Assembly (NCBI GenBank): GCA_049606855.1
Contig: JBMYVY010000005.1
Span: forward strand, 67,016 to 131,015
Origin: JBELHR01 sp049606855
GTDB lineage: Bacteria > Bacteroidota > Bacteroidia > Flavobacteriales > Flavobacteriaceae
Direction of reading: 5' to 3'
DNA length: 64,000 bases
The translations under genes were made by a program, and so were the position numbers. Each line of letters begins with the position of its first letter. Position 1 is the first letter of the stretch. The notes beneath the pieces were generated by a model that worked only from the letters and a program-made list of their open reading frames with translations, did no database searches and was not told the DNA's origin. Of the stretch, positions 1-9,011 are shown piece after piece.

Positions 1-510
1 TACCGAGGAGGTATGTGTTCTCAGCAGAATATCAGGATTTTGCTCGATAAAAAAGGTATCCTGCATATCTCTTGCTGGGTGATATTCAGGTAAATTTAAA
101 GCGGTAAAATTATGCCAATCATCTTCAATTTCAGGCCCTTCAGAAACGGTAAAACCAATCTTTGAAAAAATCTCAATTATTTGGTTTCTAACAATAGAAA
201 TTGGGTGTCTTGCGCCAAGTTCAATAGGCTCAGATGGACGAGTTAAATCTCCAAAAGAACTCCCTTCGTCATTTGAATCTAATTGATCCTTTAGTTGGTT
301 CACTTTTTCAGTAGCAGAAACTTTAAGAGTATTTAGGGCTTGACCGAATTCTTTTTTCAATTGCGGTTCTACATTTTTGAACTCCGCAAATAAATCATTT
401 AAAACGCCTTTTTTTCCTAAATATTCAATTCTAAAATTCTCAATTTCTTCGTGAGAACTCGTTTGAAACTTCTTTACTTCTTCAATAAGATCTTTTACCT
501 TATCCAACAT
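1..510 (-). CDS. pheS: Phenylalanine-tRNA ligase alpha subunit, N-terminal part (cut by window edge)
   Basis: Charges tRNA-Phe as part of the cytoplasmic PheS2-PheT2 complex. The first 170 codons are visible; the rest lies off the left edge. The start MLDKVKDLIEEV opens the coiled-coil tRNA-binding region of PheS. Further in, the fragment has the catalytic-core stretches EGPEIEDDWHNFTALN, HPARDMQDTFF and LLRTHTSSV (motif 2 region), which are diagnostic of the family. The start ATG at 510-508 follows a TAAATTTG promoter element on the same strand at 543-536. The gene is divergent from gdhA. Confidence 0.95.
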   Translation of the reverse strand, partial: MLDKVKDLIEEVKKFQTSSHEEIENFRIEYLGKKGVLNDLFAEFKNVEPQLKKEFGQALNTLKVSATEKVNQLKDQLDSNDEGSSFGDLTRPSEPIELGARHPISIVRNQIIEIFSKIGFTVSEGPEIEDDWHNFTALNLPEYHPARDMQDTFFIEQNPDILLRTHTSSV

Positions 511-535
511 AATCTTTGTGCTAAAACTTAGTCCG

Positions 536-543
536 CAAATTTA
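536..543 (-). promoter_or_regulatory. Bacteroidota -7 promoter element for pheS
   Basis: Read on the minus strand this is TAAATTTG, matching the Bacteroidota -7 consensus TAnnTTTG, 25 bases upstream of the pheS start. No clear -33 TTG at the usual spacing was found. Confidence 0.6.
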
Positions 544-647
544 CATTATTTTGTTTAGATTTTCACCTTAGAAAACGGGTGATACTAAATCGTTTTCGTT
601 TTAACTAAATATTTACTTAGAAAGCCTATTCCAATTGTATAATTAAT

Positions 648-655
648 TATATTTG
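648..655 (+). promoter_or_regulatory. Bacteroidota -7 promoter element for gdhA
   Basis: TATATTTG matches TAnnTTTG and lies 42 bases before the ATG at 698. It overlaps an in-frame TTG at 653, which argues against translation starting there. Confidence 0.6.
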
Positions 656-697
656 CGTGAAATTTTTTTAAAAACGAAAAAAAAGAAACTTCTAATT

Positions 698-2041
698 ATG
701 GAATCTAAAATTAAAGCCTTTATGGATGAGGTAAAAGTTCGGAACAATCATGAGCCTGAATTTTTACAAGCAGTACAGGAAGTTGCGGAAACCGTCATTC
801 CCTATATTGCTAAGCATGACGTATATCATGGAAAAAATATTTTATTGAGGATGGTAGAGCCAGAGCGCGCTATTTCATTCCGTGTGGCTTGGGTAGATGA
901 TTCAGGAGAAATTCAAGTGAATCGAGGGTATAGAATTGAGATGAATTCCGCTATTGGTCCTTATAAAGGAGGGTTGCGTTTTCACCCTTCTGTAAACCAA
1001 AGTATCTTGAAGTTCTTAGCTTTTGAACAAGTATTTAAAAACTCGTTAACTACGCTTCCAATGGGAGGTGGTAAAGGAGGTTCTGATTTTGATCCTAAAG
1101 GAAAGTCTGATGATGAAATTATGCGTTTTTGCCATGCTTTCATGTCGGAATTATTTCGCCATATCGGCCCTAATACTGATGTACCTGCTGGGGATATTGG
1201 AGTAGGTGCGCGTGAGATTGGTTTCCTTTTTGGAATGTATAAAAAAATAAAGAATGAGTTTACAGGTGTTTTAACTGGTAAGGGTCTTTCTTGGGGAGGG
1301 TCTTTAATTCGCCCAGAGGCTACAGGATATGGAACTGTATATTTTGCACAGTCTATGCTTGAAACAAAGGGAGACAGTTTTAAAGGAAAGAATGTTGTTA
1401 TTTCAGGATCTGGAAATGTTGCTCAATATGCTGCTGAGAAGGTGTTGCAATTGGGAGGAACTGTTTTGACAATGTCCGACTCTTCAGGTTATATATACGA
1501 TAAAGACGGAATTGACCAAGAGAAGTTGACTCATGTAATGGAATTAAAAAATGAAAAGAGAGCTCGTATCTCTGCTTATCTCGAAAAATACCCTGAGGCT
1601 GAATTTGTAGCAGGGAAAACTCCATGGAATGTGAAATGTGATGTTGCCTTACCATGTGCAACTCAAAATGAACTTGATGGAGATGATGCCAAAGCATTAA
1701 TTGGAAATGGAGTAATTGCAGTGGCAGAAGGAGCAAATATGCCTTCTACTCCTGAAGCTGTTCACGCTTTCCACAGTTCAAAAATTATGTTTGCACCAGG
1801 AAAAGCATCAAATGCAGGGGGTGTAGCCACTTCAGGATTAGAGATGACTCAAAACTCATTGAGGTTTAACTGGACTCGTGAGGAGGTTGATGAGAAATTA
1901 AAGCAAATTATGTCGGATATTCACCATTCTTGTATTAAATACGGAACAGATGAAGACGGATATATTGACTATGTAAAAGGTGCAAATATTGCAGGCTTTG
2001 TAAAAGTAGCTGATGCTATGCTAGCGCAAGGAGTTATTTAA
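698..2041 (+). CDS. gdhA: NADP-type glutamate dehydrogenase
   Basis: Makes glutamate from 2-oxoglutarate and ammonium in the cytoplasm. The start is set at the ATG at 698 (MESKIKAFMDEV), giving 447 residues, the size of the E. coli enzyme; the open frame extends upstream to a TTG, but that lies inside the promoter. Seen: the substrate-site stretch GPYKGGLRFHPSV, catalytic-lysine region TTLPMGGGKGGSDFDPKGKS, DVPAGDIGVGAREIGF, and Rossmann motif GSGNVAQYAAEK. These fit the hexameric, biosynthetic class. It is a single-gene unit with a terminator just downstream, divergent from pheS. Confidence 0.97.
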   Translation: MESKIKAFMDEVKVRNNHEPEFLQAVQEVAETVIPYIAKHDVYHGKNILLRMVEPERAISFRVAWVDDSGEIQVNRGYRIEMNSAIGPYKGGLRFHPSVNQSILKFLAFEQVFKNSLTTLPMGGGKGGSDFDPKGKSDDEIMRFCHAFMSELFRHIGPNTDVPAGDIGVGAREIGFLFGMYKKIKNEFTGVLTGKGLSWGGSLIRPEATGYGTVYFAQSMLETKGDSFKGKNVVISGSGNVAQYAAEKVLQLGGTVLTMSDSSGYIYDKDGIDQEKLTHVMELKNEKRARISAYLEKYPEAEFVAGKTPWNVKCDVALPCATQNELDGDDAKALIGNGVIAVAEGANMPSTPEAVHAFHSSKIMFAPGKASNAGGVATSGLEMTQNSLRFNWTREEVDEKLKQIMSDIHHSCIKYGTDEDGYIDYVKGANIAGFVKVADAMLAQGVI

Positions 2042-2065
2042 TCATTCCTCTATTATGATATTAGC

Positions 2066-2094
2066 AACCCTCGATTTGTATCGGGGGTTTTTTT
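2066..2094 (+). terminator. Intrinsic terminator of gdhA
   Basis: AACCCTCGAT pairs with ATCGGGGGTT (one G-T wobble) around a TTGT loop and runs into seven Ts, 25 bases after the gdhA stop. Confidence 0.85.
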
Positions 2095-2110
2095 ATGCAT
2101 AAAAAGGAGG

Positions 2111-2118
2111 TATTTTTG
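2111..2118 (+). promoter_or_regulatory. -7 promoter element four bases before the dinB start
   Basis: TATTTTTG fits TAnnTTTG. Only four bases separate it from the dinB ATG at 2123, so the transcript would begin at or near the start codon. Confidence 0.5.
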
Positions 2119-2122
2119 TTTT

Positions 2123-3190
2123 ATGGCTTCAGATAATCCCAGGAAAATAATTCATATTGATATGGACGCGTTTTATGCATCTGTTGAGCAAATGGATCAC
2201 CCTCATTTGGCAGGTAAACCTATTGCTGTTGGCGGGGGAGGAGATAGAGGGGTTGTTGCAGCCGCCAGCTATGAGGCGAGAAAGTTTGGAGTAAAAAGCG
2301 CAACGGCAGGTCGTCTTGCCAAAACCTTATGCCCCGATTTAATTTTTGTCAAACCGCGTTTTGACCGCTATAAAGAAATTTCACAACAAATAAGGCAGAT
2401 CTTTTTTGAATATACCAACCTTGTAGAACCCTTGAGCTTGGACGAAGCCTATTTGGACGTTACTCATAACAAGAAACAACATGAATCAGCTACCTTATTA
2501 GCTAAGGAGATTAGGAGCCGAATTAAATCTGAAGTAGGTTTAAACGCCTCTGCGGGTATCTCTACAAACAAGTTTATTGCAAAGATCGCCTCGGATGTCA
2601 ATAAACCAAATGGTCAAAAAACAGTAGCTCCAAAAGAAATAGAAAGTTTTATAGCGGATTTAGATATTCGCAAGTTTTATGGGGTAGGAAAGAAAACGGC
2701 TGAACAAATGTACCAACTCGGAATCTTTACTGGAAGAGACTTGAGGTCAAAAACATTGGAGTTTTTAACAGATAACTTTAAAAATAGCGGTGCCTATTAT
2801 TACGATCTTGCACGGGGAATACATCACAGCGAGGTCAAAACTGATCGTCCAAGAAAGAGTTTAGCAGCAGAGCATACTTTTGAAAAAAACTTGAGTAGCG
2901 AACTCTTTTTGGAAAAGGAATTGATTAAAATATCGAAAACATTAGAAAACAGATTAAAAAAAGTAAACCTATCGGGCCGAACCTTGACCTTGAAGATTAA
3001 ATACAGTGATTTTAGCCAACAAACTAGAAGTAAGACACTAGATTATTATATTTACAAAAAAGAAGATTTGTTTAATCTTGCAAAAGGGTTGTTATATGCA
3101 GATAAATTGCAAAACTCCGTACGTTTACTTGGGATAAGCGTTTCAAATTTTTATGGAAAAGAAATCTCACAACTAACATTAGAATTATAA
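2123..3190 (+). CDS. dinB: DNA polymerase IV (Y-family translesion polymerase)
   Basis: Copies past damaged DNA bases. Length (355 aa) is typical. The palm carries IHIDMDAFYASVEQ (metal ligands D13 and D15) and SLDEAYLDVT (D107, E108), the catalytic acidic residues of the family. The thumb helix-hairpin-helix is at about 180-195 (FYGVGKKTAEQMYQLGI), followed by a little-finger domain containing RKSLAAEHTF. No C-terminal beta-clamp box was confidently seen. One base separates its stop from the next gene, a probable operon with the oxidoreductase and GreA/B-like gene. No LexA box was recognised. Confidence 0.95.
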   Translation: MASDNPRKIIHIDMDAFYASVEQMDHPHLAGKPIAVGGGGDRGVVAAASYEARKFGVKSATAGRLAKTLCPDLIFVKPRFDRYKEISQQIRQIFFEYTNLVEPLSLDEAYLDVTHNKKQHESATLLAKEIRSRIKSEVGLNASAGISTNKFIAKIASDVNKPNGQKTVAPKEIESFIADLDIRKFYGVGKKTAEQMYQLGIFTGRDLRSKTLEFLTDNFKNSGAYYYDLARGIHHSEVKTDRPRKSLAAEHTFEKNLSSELFLEKELIKISKTLENRLKKVNLSGRTLTLKIKYSDFSQQTRSKTLDYYIYKKEDLFNLAKGLLYADKLQNSVRLLGISVSNFYGKEISQLTLEL

Positions 3191-3191
3191 G

Positions 3192-4307
3192 ATGAATTGG
3201 AGTTTTTGGGAAGAGGATATTTGGTTTAAAGACATTGATTTGGCTGTTGTAGGAGCTGGTATTGTAGGATTGAATACTGCCATAGAGTACAAACGAAAAT
3301 TTCCAGAAAAAAAGGTTATTGTTCTTGAAAAAGGAGCTTTACCGGAGGGAGCAAGTACTAAAAACGCAGGATTTGCTTGTTTTGGATCGGTATCTGAAAT
3401 ACTAAGCGACTTGGAATCACACAGTGAAAAGGAGGTTCAAGATCTTGTGGAATCCAGATGGAAGGGCTTGAACTTACTTCGAGCAAACCTTGGAGATGAG
3501 CAAATAGAATATGAAGAATTAGGCGGATTTGAAGTTTTTGAACAAGACCAAAAAGAACTCTATGATAGATGCTTATCTGAAATTCCATACATCAACAGAC
3601 TACTTTGGCCAATTTTCAGAACAGACGTTTTTTCTATTAAAAACAACAACCTAGGGCTCAACAAAACACTTCCTTTGTTGATTAAAAATAAATTTGAAGG
3701 TCAAATTCATACAGGAAAAATGATGCAGCGTCTAATTTCAATAGCCCGTGGATTAGGCATTCAAATTTTTTATGGCATGCAGGTTGATCAAATTCAAAAT
3801 CAAACGATTATTTTAAACAATGGAGCGCAGATTGAAGTTTTGAAAACAGCAATTTGTGTGAATGGTTTCGGAAGTAAGTTTCTAAGTGAGGAGCTCAAGC
3901 CTGCAAGGGCTCAAGTTCTTATAAGTTCGCCAATAAAAGATTTAAAAATTAAAGGTACTTTTCATTTAGATCAAGGCTATTTTTATTTTAGAAATGTAGG
4001 AGATCGAATTTTATTAGGGGGGGGGAGAAATCTTAATTTTGAAGGCGAGACCACAACTGAAATGGAACTTACAGATCAAATACAAAATCGCCTCGATGAG
4101 TTACTAAAAGAAGTGATTTTACCAAATATTGAATTCAAGGTTGAGAGAAGATGGAGTGGAATTATGGGAGTGGGTCCTCAAAAAAAACCAATTATTAAGA
4201 AAATATCTGAGCACCAATATTGCGCTGTGAGACTAGGGGGTATGGGAGTAGCTATAGGAAGTCAAGTTGGGAGTGATTTAGCAGACTTGATCATACAAAA
4301 CTCATGA
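3192..4307 (+). CDS. FAD-dependent oxidoreductase of the D-amino acid oxidase (DAO) family
   Basis: A 371-residue flavoprotein of the glycine oxidase / sarcosine oxidase type. The FAD-binding GAGIVG sits at residues 21-26, followed by an acidic strand end VIVLEKGALPEGASTKNAGF typical of DAO enzymes. The C-terminus RLGGMGVAIGSQVGSDLADL is the second FAD contact region. It probably oxidises an amine or amino acid, but the substrate cannot be read from sequence. One base follows dinB, and its stop overlaps the next start (ATGA at 4304), so the three genes are probably co-transcribed. Confidence 0.85.
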   Translation: MNWSFWEEDIWFKDIDLAVVGAGIVGLNTAIEYKRKFPEKKVIVLEKGALPEGASTKNAGFACFGSVSEILSDLESHSEKEVQDLVESRWKGLNLLRANLGDEQIEYEELGGFEVFEQDQKELYDRCLSEIPYINRLLWPIFRTDVFSIKNNNLGLNKTLPLLIKNKFEGQIHTGKMMQRLISIARGLGIQIFYGMQVDQIQNQTIILNNGAQIEVLKTAICVNGFGSKFLSEELKPARAQVLISSPIKDLKIKGTFHLDQGYFYFRNVGDRILLGGGRNLNFEGETTTEMELTDQIQNRLDELLKEVILPNIEFKVERRWSGIMGVGPQKKPIIKKISEHQYCAVRLGGMGVAIGSQVGSDLADLIIQNS

Positions 4308-4744
4308 AAGAGGCTCTAATCCAATATTGTCAAAGTTTCATTTCTCAAAAGCTCGAGATTAATCAAAAATTGATTGATACCGCAAAAGAATCTCTAGAAA
4401 GTGAGGGAAAGTCCTCTGCAGGAGACAAGCATGAAACGGGCCGAGCCATGGCTCAATTGGAAATGGAAAAAGCTGGTGCAAAACACCAAGAATTAATGCA
4501 GTTACAAATGATGGTCTCTAAACTCGGAAAAGGGCAGGGTAGGGCAGACCAAATTGGTTTTGATTCTTTAATTCAAACAGACAGAGAAACTTACTATTTA
4601 GCCATTTCAATTGGCCCGGTGAAAATAGAGAATAGAACTGTAATTGTTATTTCACCAAAAAGCCCGCTAGGAGCGGGCTTTATAGGTAAAAAAATAGGTG
4701 ATTATAACTCCTTTAATGGAGTGAAAATTCAATCTATTTCTTGA
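4304..4744 (+). CDS. GreA/GreB-like C-terminal-domain protein
   Basis: A 146-residue cytosolic protein. The N-terminal half is a charged helical region containing SSAGDKHETGRAMAQLE (residues 37-53). The C-terminal half has a beta-rich segment VIVISPKSPLGAGFIGKKIG resembling the FKBP-like C-terminal domain of GreA/GreB, including the P-x-G-x-x-x-G-K-x-G pattern. Homologues in flavobacteria are sometimes labelled 3-oxoacyl-ACP synthase, which the sequence does not support. Action at RNA polymerase is an inference. The start overlaps the preceding stop by four bases. The 3' end overlaps the convergent peptidase gene by 11 bases and contains that gene's likely terminator. Confidence 0.6.
   Translation: MKEALIQYCQSFISQKLEINQKLIDTAKESLESEGKSSAGDKHETGRAMAQLEMEKAGAKHQELMQLQMMVSKLGKGQGRADQIGFDSLIQTDRETYYLAISIGPVKIENRTVIVISPKSPLGAGFIGKKIGDYNSFNGVKIQSIS
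4655..4681 (-). terminator. Terminator-like hairpin inside the 3' coding end of the convergent gene
   Basis: AAAGCCCGC and GCGGGCTTT form a perfect 9-bp stem around a 5-base loop. Read on the minus strand it ends in TTTTT, 53 bases past the peptidase stop. It is also codons for K-S-P-L-G-A-G-F of the plus-strand gene. Confidence 0.65.
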
Positions 4745-6863
4745 TTTCTGTTTCTAAATTGTTTGGAAGCTCTTTGTAGCCCATATTGTATAAGGTAAAG
4801 CCAAAGATGTCTGCGTATTGCTCAATGGTTTTTGAAACAGGTGTTCCGGCGCCGTGACCAGCATCGGTTTCAATTCGGATAAGAACTGGGTTTGTTCCAC
4901 GCTGTTTTTCTTGCAGTTCAGCGGCAAATTTAAAAGAGTGAGCAGGCACAACTCGATCATCGTGATCTCCAGTAGTAACCAAGGTTGCAGGGTATTGAAC
5001 TCCAGCTCTTACATTGTGAACAGGTGAGTATCCTTTTAAATATTCATACATTTCTTGTGATTGTTCAGAAGTACCATAATCATAAGCCCAACCAGCACCT
5101 GCGGTGAATGTATGGTATCTTAACATATCGAGAACGCCAACAGCAGGTAAGGCAACTTTCATAAGATCAGGTCTCTGTGTCATTGTTGCTCCTACCAATA
5201 ACCCTCCATTTGATCCTCCGCGGATGGCTAAGTAATCTGAAGAAGTGTAATTTTCAGCAATAAGATATTCAGCAGCAGCGATGAAATCATCAAATACATT
5301 TTGTTTTTGCATTTGTGTACCAGCATCGTGCCATGCTTTTCCGTATTCACCACCGCCTCTTAAATTAGCAACAGCATATACACCGCCTTGTTCTAACCAC
5401 ACTGCGTTTGGAATTGAAAAACTCGGCGTTAGACTAATATTGAAACCTCCATATCCATAAAGAATTGTCGGATTCTTTCCGTTGAGTTCTGTACCTTTTT
5501 TATACGTGATAATCATAGGTACTTTTGTTCCGTCCTTAGAAGTGTAAAACACTTGTCTAGATTCATAGTCATTCCCATCAAAATCTATTTCTGGCTTGAT
5601 ATATAGTTCAGAGGACCCCTTTTTCGGATTGAAACTATAGCTTGAACTTGGAGTTGTGTAATTACTAAAAGAGAAATAAAGGTTTTCAGCATCTTTTTTT
5701 CCTGAAAAACCACCTACAGAACCCACACCTGGTAACTCTACATCACGAACAAGGCTTCCGTCATAGTTATATTGTTTAACCATGGAAATAGCATCAATCA
5801 TATATTCGGCGAAAAAATATCCACTTCCAGTCGATAGACTCAATACTGAGGAGGTCTCTGGAATTACATCCACCCAATTTTCTACTGTTGGCTGAGATGC
5901 ATCAACTTTTACCAACTTTTTATTTGGAGCGTTTAAATCGGTTACTAAATATAGTGTAGACCCTTCGCTTTCCGCAACATAACTATCACTACTGAAGTTA
6001 TCCACAAGGGTGATAAGTTTTGGGTTTTTTTGTTGCAAATCCATCAAGTATAGTTCATTTCCATAAGTAGAAACGGAAGCAGAGATAATTAAATAACGGT
6101 CGTCTTCTGTAACGGATCCACCTACATACCTTCTCTTAAGATCTCCACCAAAGATTAACTTATCTTCGCTTTGCTTGGTTCCAACTTTGTGATAATACAA
6201 TTTATGTTGATCTGTTTTTGCAGATAATTCAGAGCCCTCAGGTTTATCATAACTTGAGTAATAAAAACCTTCATTTCCTCTCCATGAAATTCCCGAAAAT
6301 TTGACATCAACTAAAGTGTCTTCAATAATTTCTTTGGTCTGTGTATTTAGAACAATAATTTTTCTCCAATCAGACCCTCCCTCAGAAATGGAATAGGCGA
6401 ATTTGGAGGCATCTTTTGAAAAAGAGGCTCCACTTAATGAAGTTGTGCCATCTTTTGAGAATTTATTCGGGTTGAGAAAAACTTCTTCTTCGTCCTCTCC
6501 CTTTTGACGGTAAAGGACATATTGGTTCTGCAGCCCATCATTTTTATAGAAATAAGTATAATCACCTTCTTTGAAAGGAGTGCCTACTTTTTCATAATTC
6601 CAAAGTTCAGAAAGCCTTTTTTTAAGCCCAGACCTGAAAGGAATTTTCTCTAAATAATTTTGAGTTACGATATTTTCTTCTTTCACCCACTCTTCCGTTT
6701 CTGGTGACCGATCGTCTTCTAACCATCTGTAAGGGTCCTGAACGTTCTCCCCAAAATATTCATCTTCATGTTCAATTTTCTTAGTATCAGGATACTTCAT
6801 AGTTTGATTCGAATTACATGCCATTAGCGCGATTGAAGCGCTTAGCAACAATAATTTTTTCAT
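4734..6863 (-). CDS. Prolyl oligopeptidase family serine peptidase (S9A), lipoprotein
   Basis: Cleaves short peptides after proline, here probably in the periplasm. A lipoprotein signal precedes the lipobox LMAC (Cys16), and length is 709 aa. An N-terminal beta-propeller begins with the signature DPYRWLEDD and caps a C-terminal alpha/beta-hydrolase. The catalytic triad is visible: Ser551 in RGGSNGGLL, Asp636 in GDHDDRVVP and His670 in DAGHGAG, at nearly the spacing of porcine POP (554/641/680). It appears to be a single-gene unit, convergent with the GreA/B-like gene. Confidence 0.95.
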   Translation of the reverse strand: MKKLLLLSASIALMACNSNQTMKYPDTKKIEHEDEYFGENVQDPYRWLEDDRSPETEEWVKEENIVTQNYLEKIPFRSGLKKRLSELWNYEKVGTPFKEGDYTYFYKNDGLQNQYVLYRQKGEDEEEVFLNPNKFSKDGTTSLSGASFSKDASKFAYSISEGGSDWRKIIVLNTQTKEIIEDTLVDVKFSGISWRGNEGFYYSSYDKPEGSELSAKTDQHKLYYHKVGTKQSEDKLIFGGDLKRRYVGGSVTEDDRYLIISASVSTYGNELYLMDLQQKNPKLITLVDNFSSDSYVAESEGSTLYLVTDLNAPNKKLVKVDASQPTVENWVDVIPETSSVLSLSTGSGYFFAEYMIDAISMVKQYNYDGSLVRDVELPGVGSVGGFSGKKDAENLYFSFSNYTTPSSSYSFNPKKGSSELYIKPEIDFDGNDYESRQVFYTSKDGTKVPMIITYKKGTELNGKNPTILYGYGGFNISLTPSFSIPNAVWLEQGGVYAVANLRGGGEYGKAWHDAGTQMQKQNVFDDFIAAAEYLIAENYTSSDYLAIRGGSNGGLLVGATMTQRPDLMKVALPAVGVLDMLRYHTFTAGAGWAYDYGTSEQSQEMYEYLKGYSPVHNVRAGVQYPATLVTTGDHDDRVVPAHSFKFAAELQEKQRGTNPVLIRIETDAGHGAGTPVSKTIEQYADIFGFTLYNMGYKELPNNLETEIKK

Positions 6864-6888
6864 AAGTGTTATTTTTAGAGTCTAAATA

Positions 6889-6918
6889 TAAAAAAAGCCC
6901 CCAATTAATGGAGGCTTT
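6889..6918 (-). terminator. Intrinsic terminator of the DoxX-like gene
   Basis: On the minus strand AAAGCCTCC pairs with GGGGGCTTT (one wobble) around ATTAATT and is followed by a T-run. It lies between the DoxX-like stop and the peptidase start. Confidence 0.75.
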
Positions 6919-6941
6919 CATCTAATTGTAAATCTTAATTC

Positions 6942-7316
6942 TTAGTTAAAAAGGCTTTTATATGCATCCCAACGATCCCAAATTAGTAGAATGTTAATGA
7001 TGGCAAGTAAGAAACCAACCATTCCACCCATAGGATCTAAGAAAACATGGAATAAAACAATATTTACTGATACAGGTGCGATTAACACTAAAGCAAAATT
7101 TGACCATTTGTCTAAAAGCAACATAACACCTACTGCGATTTCAGTTATTGCAACCAGGCTGAACAAATAGCCCGTTGCTGCCATAGCTCCATAAAACGCC
7201 CCAGCATCAGCTGGCGGTGCAGGCATTTCAATAAACAGCAAAAATTTGTTTAATCCGAATACGAGCATGACAAGACCCAATAAGAGTCTTAAAACCATTG
7301 ATAATTTTGAATTCAT
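6942..7316 (-). CDS. DoxX-like small integral membrane protein
   Basis: 124 residues with four predicted membrane segments: about 5-25 (VLRLLLGLVMLVFGLNKFLL), 45-65 (LFSLVAITEIAVGVMLLL), 72-92 and 95-115. The first helix with GLNKF and the second with the E-x-x-x-G-x-x-L pattern resemble the DoxX / DUF417-type family. Function in this group is poorly defined, with roles in redox or membrane stress proposed. It is monocistronic, with its own terminator downstream, and divergent from the thioredoxin gene. Confidence 0.6.
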   Translation of the reverse strand: MNSKLSMVLRLLLGLVMLVFGLNKFLLFIEMPAPPADAGAFYGAMAATGYLFSLVAITEIAVGVMLLLDKWSNFALVLIAPVSVNIVLFHVFLDPMGGMVGFLLAIINILLIWDRWDAYKSLFN

Positions 7317-7410
7317 AAAAAGTTAATTTTTAGTTAGTTGAGAACAATTTAGTTAAATTATATTAAACGAGTTTCGTAATCTATGTTACACAGTATTGTA
7401 AGAATATGAT

Positions 7411-7418
7411 TAATTTTG
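7411..7418 (+). promoter_or_regulatory. -7 promoter element for the thioredoxin gene
   Basis: TAATTTTG fits TAnnTTTG, 39 bases before the ATG at 7458. It overlaps an upstream in-frame TTG (7416), so that longer reading is unlikely. Confidence 0.6.
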
Positions 7419-7457
7419 CGACTGATTTCGAGCGCTTCTAATGGCGCGTACACTTAT

Positions 7458-7817
7458 ATGACAACATTATTGACAAAACAAGACTTTCTCGATAAGGTAT
7501 TTAATTTCGAAGAAAGCCAAGAATGGAATTTAAAAGGAGATCTTCCGGTAATTATAGATTTTTATGCTGATTGGTGCGGACCATGTAAAATGGTAGCCCC
7601 AGTCTTGGAGGAATTATCAGAAGAATACGAAGGTAAGGTTCATATTTACAAGGTTGACACTGAGGCGGAGCAAGAGTTGGCTGCTGCCTTTGGAATAAGA
7701 AGTATTCCTTCAATTTTATTTTGCCCAAAAGGGGAACAACCTCAAATGGCTAATGGTGCTTTACCAAAACCAGAATTTGAACGATTGTTTAGTGAAATAC
7801 TTAAGGTAGAAAAATAA
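7458..7817 (+). CDS. trxA: Thioredoxin
   Basis: Small cytosolic disulfide reductase. The start is placed at the ATG at 7458 (MTTLLTKQDF), giving 119 aa; the longer frame begins inside the promoter. The active site is ADWCGPCK with Cys40 and Cys43, followed by the conserved VAPVLEELSEEY helix and the cis-proline segment RSIPSILF. The C-terminal GALPKPEFERLF keeps the family fold. It is a single-gene unit ending in a strong bidirectional terminator shared with asd. Confidence 0.93.
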   Translation: MTTLLTKQDFLDKVFNFEESQEWNLKGDLPVIIDFYADWCGPCKMVAPVLEELSEEYEGKVHIYKVDTEAEQELAAAFGIRSIPSILFCPKGEQPQMANGALPKPEFERLFSEILKVEK

Positions 7818-7847
7818 AAAAAGCCCTCATTTGAGGGCTTTTTTTAT
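7816..7847. terminator. Bidirectional terminator between thioredoxin gene and asd
   Basis: AAAGCCCTCA and TGAGGGCTTT form a 10-bp perfect stem with a 2-base loop, flanked by an A-run on the left and a T-run on the right, so it can serve both converging genes. Its right arm touches the asd stop. Confidence 0.9.
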
Positions 7848-8833
7848 ACAAGTTGATTTGCAACTAGGTATTCTGCTATTTGGACGGTGTTGGTTGCTGC
7901 TCCTTTTCTTAAGTTGTCTGCGACCACCCACATATTCAAAGTATTATCTTGAGATTCGTCTCTTCTAATTCTCCCAACAAAGACTTCATCTTTGTCATTT
8001 GCATTGATCGGCATAGGATAGAGGTCTTCTGATGGATTATCTTGAACAATTACTCCTGGCGTTTTTGACAAAAGCCTTCTTACTTCTTGAAGACTGAAAT
8101 CTTCAGAAAATTGAACATTTACAGATTCTGAGTGCCCCCCTGCCGTAGGTATTCTTACTGCCGTAGCTGTTATTGAAAAACTGTCATCACCGAGTATTTT
8201 CTTTGGTTCTGCCACCAATTTCATTTCCTCCTTGGTATATCCATTTTCCATAAAGACATCACAATGAGGTAAAGCATTCTGGTGAATTTTGTGAGGGTAA
8301 GCCATTGGACCGTCAATACCTTTGGATTCATTTTCTAATTGCTCAACAGCTTTGACACCAGTACCCGTAATGGATTGATACGTTGAAACCACAACTCTTT
8401 TCATATGATACTTATTATGCAATGGAGCGAGAGCCATAACCAACTGTATAGTAGAACAATTTGGGTTTGCAATAATTTTATCTTCCTTGGTCAATACATC
8501 TCCATTGATTTCAGGTACAACTAATTTTTTAGTTGGGTCCATTCTCCAAGCAGAAGAATTATCAATTACAGTTGTTCCTGCCTCAGCAAATTTTGGAGCC
8601 CAGAGTAAAGAAGTATCTCCACCTGCTGAGAAAATGGCAATATCAGGAGCAGCAGCTACCGCCGCTTCTAAACTATAGATGATGTAGCTCTTGCCGTTGA
8701 ATTCAATTTTCTTTCCCACTGAGCGCTCAGAGGCAACCAATATTAATTCATCATATTGAAAGTTTCTTTCTTTAAGAACTTTGAGCATTACTGTTCCTAC
8801 CAAACCTGTAGCTCCTACAACTGCTATCTTCAA
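7844..8833 (-). CDS. asd: Aspartate-semialdehyde dehydrogenase
   Basis: Reduces aspartyl phosphate to aspartate semialdehyde in the lysine, methionine and threonine pathway (and for diaminopimelate in peptidoglycan). 329 aa. The N-terminal NADP-binding motif is GATGLVG (7-13). The catalytic cysteine is Cys126 in NPNCSTIQ, and the family segments IDNSSAWRMD, YQSITGTG and RIPTAGGHSESVNV are all present. It is monocistronic and convergent with the thioredoxin gene. Confidence 0.96.
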   Translation of the reverse strand: MKIAVVGATGLVGTVMLKVLKERNFQYDELILVASERSVGKKIEFNGKSYIIYSLEAAVAAAPDIAIFSAGGDTSLLWAPKFAEAGTTVIDNSSAWRMDPTKKLVVPEINGDVLTKEDKIIANPNCSTIQLVMALAPLHNKYHMKRVVVSTYQSITGTGVKAVEQLENESKGIDGPMAYPHKIHQNALPHCDVFMENGYTKEEMKLVAEPKKILGDDSFSITATAVRIPTAGGHSESVNVQFSEDFSLQEVRRLLSKTPGVIVQDNPSEDLYPMPINANDKDEVFVGRIRRDESQDNTLNMWVVADNLRKGAATNTVQIAEYLVANQLV

Positions 8834-9011
8834 TGTATTTGATTTAAAATTTCAAACAAATATCTCTAGAAGTCCTTTAACCTCAAAACAATAGGCTTGA
8901 AACTTGATAGAATTGTTTAAAATTTATCAAGATTGTCTTATGGTTTGATTTTTATCACAGGTTTTGTGTTTTCATTAACCTTTTTAATGTTAAATTAACA
9001 CAATAGGGTTG

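Noticed and set aside
1398..1736. Minus-strand open frame inside gdhA
   Set aside because: It is a shadow of the gdhA coding sequence; there is no promoter or start context and the protein is low-quality.
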